From Clostridium sp. CAG:1013 (GTDB taxonomy: Bacteria > Bacillota > Clostridia > Oscillospirales > Acutalibacteraceae), in the NCBI GenBank assembly GCA_000432995.1, contig HF972684.1, positions 10,640-37,343 of the forward strand: a stretch of DNA of 26,704 bases. The letters are read 5' to 3'. A program made the position numbers and the translations under genes. The notes beneath the pieces were generated by a model that saw nothing but the letters and a program-made list of their open reading frames with translations, was not told where the DNA came from and made no database searches. This document shows, in pieces, positions 23,237-26,704 of the stretch. The stretch's first letter is position 1. Every line of letters starts with the position of its first letter.

Positions 23237-25327
23237 ATGCAAAAGGAAGATAAGCAGACAAGCGTTTCCCAGGCGGGGGACGCTGCGAAAGAAAACTCTT
23301 TTGGTATCCGGCTGAAGCTGAGCCGGTGGAACAAAGTGGCTGCGGTAGCTGTGCTGGTGTGCGCCGCGGTGTTCTTCGCCTGGGAAGTGGTCTTGTATCG
23401 TACGGCGGAAGAGCCCGAGCTGACCCTTTCCGCTTTTGTAGGATATGGAGCGGGCTTCTGGGTCCTCTCCTTTGTGACGGCTGCTCTGTGCCTGACAGAG
23501 ATCAAGCTGCCGGTTCGTGTGGCCCGGGTCCTGGGCTGGGTGCTGCTTCTGCTGCTGCCCCTAGGGGCCTTTGTGGCGGTGGACTGCGTCAATTCCACTA
23601 GGATCCTCAATTTCTCCTTCTGGACGGGCCTGGCCAACTACCTGTGCTATTCCATGGTGTTCGCCCTGGCTTTCGCTCTCACCCGCAGGGTGTGGGCCAC
23701 GGCCATTCTGGGCGGGCTCTTGTTTTTGGTGTTTGGCTTTGCCAACTATTTCGTGGTCCAGTTCCGGGGTCAGCCCATCCTCCCTTGGGACATCCAGGGG
23801 TTTGGTACGGCTTTGACAGTCTCCGGCGGTTACGTGTATGAACCTACCCCGCTGATGACTCTGGTAGCCATGGCGTTTTTGTTCGTGGTGGCCCTGTGCG
23901 TCAAGACAGCTCCCCGGGAGAAGCCTGGAAAGACTCTTCGCCTGGCAGAGCGGACCATCTCTCTGGGAGTGGGCGTGATGCTCTTCGTCATGCTGTTTCC
24001 CATGGACGTGATGACAGACATGGGCATCTCCGTGTGGGCCTGGAACCAAAAGACCAGCTCCGAGATCACGGGCATCACCGCCGGATTTTTCGCCAATATC
24101 CAGTTCTTGATGGTGGATAAGCCGGAGGGTTATTCTTCCGCCCAGGTGGAAGAGGTTTCCGAAGAGGCTTCCCAGCTGGAGGAGCCGGAGCCTGTGGGCG
24201 AGCCGGAACAGCTGCCCACCATCATCGCCATTATGAACGAGTCCTTCACGGATATGGGCGCCGTGGGGGAGGGCTCCATCACCTTGGAGCCGGATAATTT
24301 GTCCTTCTTCCACTCCTTGCAGGAGTCCGGAGATGTGGTGTGGGGCACGGCCTATTCCTCTGTGTACGGCGGCAACACCTGCAACAGCGAGTATGAGTTC
24401 CTCACTGGCAACACCACGGCGTTCCTGCCCACGGGAAGCAAGCCCTATCAGCAGTACGTGGACCATGAGCAGACTTCTCTGGTGTCTCTGCTGAAGGATA
24501 CATATGACTATGAGTGCATCGCCATCCATCCCGGCCAGCGCAGCGCCTGGCAGCGGGATACGGCTTACGAGTACCTGGGGTTCGACGAGTTCATCGACGT
24601 GTCCCAGTTTGACGTTCACCGGACCCTGGAGCACGGTATGACCAGCGACGCTTCCAGCTACGACCAGGTGATCTACGAGTATGAGCACCGGGACGAGGAT
24701 AAGCCTTTGTTCCTGTTCAACGTGACCATCCAGAACCACGGCGGCTACGAGAACGAGGATTTCGAGAACACTGTCCAGATCAAGGAAGCACCCGGGGAGT
24801 ATCCTCAGGCGGAACAGTATCTCAGTCTGGTTCAGAAGTCCGACGAGGCCCTGGAGGACCTGATCGACTATTTCTCCCAGCAGGAAAATCCGGTGGTGAT
24901 CCTGTTCTTCGGTGACCACTGGCCCAACCTGGAAGAGGAGTTTTACTCCCTGCTGTTAGGGGATAACGCGGACGATCTTTCCTTTAAGAACGTGATGCGG
25001 GAATATCAGGTCCCCTTCATGATCTGGGCCAACTATGACCTGGAAGGGGAAGAGATCGAAGCGGTGAGCTTGAATTACCTGTCCGGCCTGCTGCTGCGGG
25101 CGGCCAATCTGGAAGGCACCGACTATATCAACTTCCTGGAAGATCTTCGCCAGACTCTGCCGGTGATCACGGCCATGGGCGTTCTGGACAAAGATGGGAA
25201 CTGGTATAAGGCCGGGGAAACCACGCCTTACGATGACTTGCTCAATGAGTACAACATTTTGGAGTACAACAACGCCTTTGGCGGAGACGATAAAAATATG
25301 GAAGCCTTCACTCTGATGGCGGGCTGA
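23237..25327 (+). CDS. LTA synthase family sulfatase / phosphoglycerol transferase
   Basis: A 696-residue membrane protein. An N-terminal block of about six helices (residues 30-250) is followed by an acidic linker (EEVSEEASQLEEPEPVGEPE) and an extracellular sulfatase-fold domain. MNESFTDMG and FFGDHWPNL supply metal ligands, and Thr381 in GGNTCNSEYEF is the catalytic threonine of LtaS-type enzymes. These transfer glycerol phosphate from phosphatidylglycerol to a growing polymer or glycan. The start is uncertain: ATG 23237 has a distant GGAAGGA, and TTG 23195 has AAGGA too close. It is longer at the C-terminus than typical LtaS. Polymerase and glycan-decorating roles are both possible. Confidence 0.9.
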   Translation: MQKEDKQTSVSQAGDAAKENSFGIRLKLSRWNKVAAVAVLVCAAVFFAWEVVLYRTAEEPELTLSAFVGYGAGFWVLSFVTAALCLTEIKLPVRVARVLGWVLLLLLPLGAFVAVDCVNSTRILNFSFWTGLANYLCYSMVFALAFALTRRVWATAILGGLLFLVFGFANYFVVQFRGQPILPWDIQGFGTALTVSGGYVYEPTPLMTLVAMAFLFVVALCVKTAPREKPGKTLRLAERTISLGVGVMLFVMLFPMDVMTDMGISVWAWNQKTSSEITGITAGFFANIQFLMVDKPEGYSSAQVEEVSEEASQLEEPEPVGEPEQLPTIIAIMNESFTDMGAVGEGSITLEPDNLSFFHSLQESGDVVWGTAYSSVYGGNTCNSEYEFLTGNTTAFLPTGSKPYQQYVDHEQTSLVSLLKDTYDYECIAIHPGQRSAWQRDTAYEYLGFDEFIDVSQFDVHRTLEHGMTSDASSYDQVIYEYEHRDEDKPLFLFNVTIQNHGGYENEDFENTVQIKEAPGEYPQAEQYLSLVQKSDEALEDLIDYFSQQENPVVILFFGDHWPNLEEEFYSLLLGDNADDLSFKNVMREYQVPFMIWANYDLEGEEIEAVSLNYLSGLLLRAANLEGTDYINFLEDLRQTLPVITAMGVLDKDGNWYKAGETTPYDDLLNEYNILEYNNAFGGDDKNMEAFTLMAG

Positions 25328-25344
25328 GAGGAGCGGCAGTAAGC

Positions 25345-25932
25345 ATGATGCGAACAGCGGTACGGCGGGCCAATGAATGGGACGGTCCTTCCATGCTGAA
25401 GATCTATGACCGGTACGCGGGTACCACCGCAACCCCGGAAAAGGAGCCCCCGGACCTGCAAGCCTACGTTCAGCGCATCGACCGCTACACTTACGGCCTG
25501 GGCTGGCTTCTGTGTGAGATCGACCATCAGACGGTGGGATTTTGCCATCTCAGCGAGGATCCATCCTCTCCGGAGGACTTGTTTTCCGTAGAGTTTCAGC
25601 TCTATGTGAAGCCGGGCCTGCTGCGGCGGGGAATCGGGAAAGCGCTTTGGTCCCTGATGCGTGATATGATGGAGATGGGCAATCGCCGCCGGGTGTTGGT
25701 TCGAGTGAACCGGGAAAACCGGGAAGCCCTGGAGTTTTTCCAAGCCATGGGGTTCGCTCCCTTGGAGGGAGAGATGCCCGTGGAAGATGGGGAGATCCTG
25801 TGGCTTGTCTACCAGCTGGCGCCCTGGGACCAGGAAGCGTCCAAGCCCACCAAGCCTTATCTGGTGGAGGCGGAGGATTACGAGCGGGCCAGGGAAAAAG
25901 CTGCCCAGCTAGTGGACCTGAAAGGAATATGA
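25345..25932 (+). CDS. GNAT family N-acetyltransferase
   Basis: A 195-residue cytoplasmic acetyl-CoA dependent acetyltransferase. The core fold covers about residues 3-155. The acetyl-CoA pyrophosphate loop is LLRRGIGKAL near residues 92-101, preceded by the strand FSVEFQLYVKP, and ENREALEFFQAMGF is the usual C-terminal helix. A 35-residue charged tail follows. GAGAGGAG precedes the start and the gap to the LtaS-like gene is 17 nt, so it is the last gene of the envelope operon. It might acetylate an amino sugar or a protein; the sequence does not decide this. Confidence 0.9.
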   Translation: MMRTAVRRANEWDGPSMLKIYDRYAGTTATPEKEPPDLQAYVQRIDRYTYGLGWLLCEIDHQTVGFCHLSEDPSSPEDLFSVEFQLYVKPGLLRRGIGKALWSLMRDMMEMGNRRRVLVRVNRENREALEFFQAMGFAPLEGEMPVEDGEILWLVYQLAPWDQEASKPTKPYLVEAEDYERAREKAAQLVDLKGI

Positions 25933-25937
25933 ATAGA

Positions 25938-25968
25938 GGGCTGCCGCGTTCTGCGGCGGCCCTTTTTT
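25938..25968 (+). terminator. terminator 1 of the envelope operon
   Basis: GGGCTGCCGC/GCGGCGGCCC stem with one mismatch and a short loop, followed by TTTTTT. Confidence 0.9.
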
Positions 25969-25975
25969 ACGGAAT

Positions 25976-26010
25976 GGACTGTAAAACTTGGTTTTACGGT
26001 CCGTTTTTTT
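25976..26010 (+). terminator. terminator 2, tandem
   Basis: GGACTGTAAAAC/GTTTTACGGTCC stem with one mismatch and a 3-nt loop, followed by G and seven T's. It backs up the terminator directly before it. Confidence 0.8.
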
Positions 26011-26067
26011 CTGAGTGTAAAAACGACAGAACTTTGAAAAAAGTTTAACAAAATCGTGAACAAGGCA

Positions 26068-26096
26068 TTGTCAAAAGCGATGGTTCGTGGTATCAT
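26068..26096 (+). promoter_or_regulatory. promoter of the decarboxylase operon
   Basis: -35 TTGTCA, 17-bp spacer, -10 TATCAT, with an AT-rich leader of about 100 nt. The 26011-26201 gap holds no gene. Confidence 0.6.
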
Positions 26097-26201
26097 TAAT
26101 TTGATTTTGATAAAATGCGGTAGAATGGTGTTTTTTCAAGATCCGATCGTTGTTAGACCTATGTTTATTCATAATGCTATGGCGAAGGGAGGTACAACGT
26201 T

Positions 26202-26498
26202 ATGCCAGAACCCAGCATTCTCCAAGTTGTCCTGATGGGTCTCATCACGGTGTTCATCGGCCTGATCTGCCTGATCATCATTGTTAAGATCATGGGCGCG
26301 ATCATCGCTTCTGTCACCGGCAAAAAGGCCCCTGAGGCAGCTCCTGTTCCGGCCCCGGCAGCCCCCGCTGCGGCCCCGGCCCCTGCGGCGCCCCGTGCTG
26401 GAAATCAGCAGCTTGTGGCCGCGATCTCGGCCGCTATTGCTGAGGAAATGGGTGAGGATGTGGATCATATCAAGATCCTTTCCATCCGCCGCCTGTAA
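26202..26498 (+). CDS. OadG-like subunit of a sodium-pumping decarboxylase
   Basis: A 98-residue membrane subunit. One N-terminal helix (about residues 7-37, VVLMGLITVFIGLICLII) is followed by an Ala/Pro-rich linker and a C-terminal segment QQLVAAISAAIAEEMGEDVDHIKILSIRR. Such small subunits (OadG, MmdD, GcdD) hold together the Na+-pumping decarboxylases of oxaloacetate, methylmalonyl-CoA or glutaconyl-CoA. GGGAGG precedes the ATG. The biotin carrier follows after 93 nt. Which acid is decarboxylated depends on the carboxyltransferase subunit, which lies outside the window. Confidence 0.88.
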   Translation: MPEPSILQVVLMGLITVFIGLICLIIIVKIMGAIIASVTGKKAPEAAPVPAPAAPAAAPAPAAPRAGNQQLVAAISAAIAEEMGEDVDHIKILSIRRL

Positions 26499-26591
26499 TG
26501 TGGTAACGCTCAGTGCTTTTCCCTTCGGGGAACAGCCGATAGTCTTTCATCGAGGAAACCCAGAAGTATTTTAACAGAGAGGGAATCAATT

Positions 26592-26704
26592 ATGAGAAAG
26601 TATCATGTAAATGTCAACGGCACCGCTTATGAAGTTTCCGTAGAAGAAGTCAAGGGTGGCGCTGCCCCCGCTCCCGTTGCGGCTCCCGCTCCTGCCGCCG
26701 CTCC
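26592..26704 (+). CDS. biotin carboxyl carrier subunit of the decarboxylase, N-terminus only
   Basis: The first 37 codons are visible before the window ends. MRKYHVNVNGTAYEVSVEEV followed by an Ala/Pro-rich linker is the usual beginning of the biotin carrier subunit of sodium-pumping decarboxylases (GcdC, MmdC type). The biotinylated lysine would lie further on. GAGAGGGAA precedes the ATG. It forms an operon with the OadG-like gene. The same Ala/Pro-rich linker style in both subunits fits flexible arms of one complex. Confidence 0.85.
   Translation, partial: MRKYHVNVNGTAYEVSVEEVKGGAAPAPVAAPAPAAA

Noticed and set aside
26045..26065. Possible Rex redox operator before the decarboxylase operon
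   Set aside because: Only TTTAACA and GAACAA resemble the site; symmetry with TTGTTAA is lacking.

Overview
The window looks like a chromosomal segment of a strictly anaerobic, moderately GC-rich Gram-positive bacterium of the class Clostridia, most plausibly Oscillospiraceae/Ruminococcaceae-like and perhaps from the gut. This is inference from gene content and was not checked against a database. The signs are strong AGGAGG-type ribosome binding sites, several TTG/GTG starts, AT-rich sigma-A promoters with 17-bp spacers, rubrerythrin, a DUF4364 regulator, a Gram-positive type LexA box, wall-polymer genes of the TagA/MnaA/LtaS type, a dockerin protein, and the start of a biotin-dependent sodium-pump decarboxylase operon. 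I see no phage, IS element, CRISPR array or rRNA.

Layout. (1) 1-3071, minus strand: a cut-off glycerol-1-phosphate dehydrogenase (AraM type) behind a small zinc-ribbon membrane protein, then an autoregulated MarR-MATE efflux pair with two palindromic operators on its promoter. (2) 3198-6149, plus strand: rubrerythrin with its own promoter and terminator, then a two-gene radical SAM/DUF4130 operon predicted to act on DNA. Its promoter carries two near-consensus LexA (SOS) boxes. (3) 6167-9886, minus strand: a GH172 (DUF2961) glycosidase behind a LacI-type palindrome, tRNA-Lys(TTT), and a GH36 alpha-galactosidase whose catalytic aspartates are placed as in the characterised enzyme. (4) 9904-14628, minus strand: an anchored dockerin protein with eleven TPTPEV repeats, a DUF4364 winged-helix protein, and a GT2 glycosyltransferase plus Wzx-like flippase operon. 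(5) 14678-19609, plus strand: an XRE regulator plus membrane protein behind three direct repeats spaced exactly 23 bp, DegV, DUF2752, a GT-C membrane glycosyltransferase, and a ferredoxin-domain aldo/keto reductase behind a perfect palindrome. (6) 19713-25968, plus strand: a five-gene envelope-polymer operon (polyprenyl-phosphate sugar-phosphotransferase, TagA/WecG, UDP-GlcNAc 2-epimerase, LTA-synthase-like phosphoglycerol transferase, GNAT acetyltransferase). (7) 26068-26704, plus strand: the first two genes of a sodium-pumping decarboxylase operon (OadG-like subunit and biotin carrier), running off the window.

How the parts work together. The envelope operon reads as a pathway. A phosphosugar is loaded on undecaprenyl phosphate, MnaA makes UDP-ManNAc, TagA adds ManNAc, and the LtaS-like enzyme adds phosphoglycerol outside the membrane. 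The nearby flippase, GT2 and GT-C genes could supply or decorate such a glycan. The most interesting regulatory signal is the pair of LexA boxes over the radical SAM/DUF4130 promoter, which places a biochemically unexplained gene pair in the DNA-damage response.
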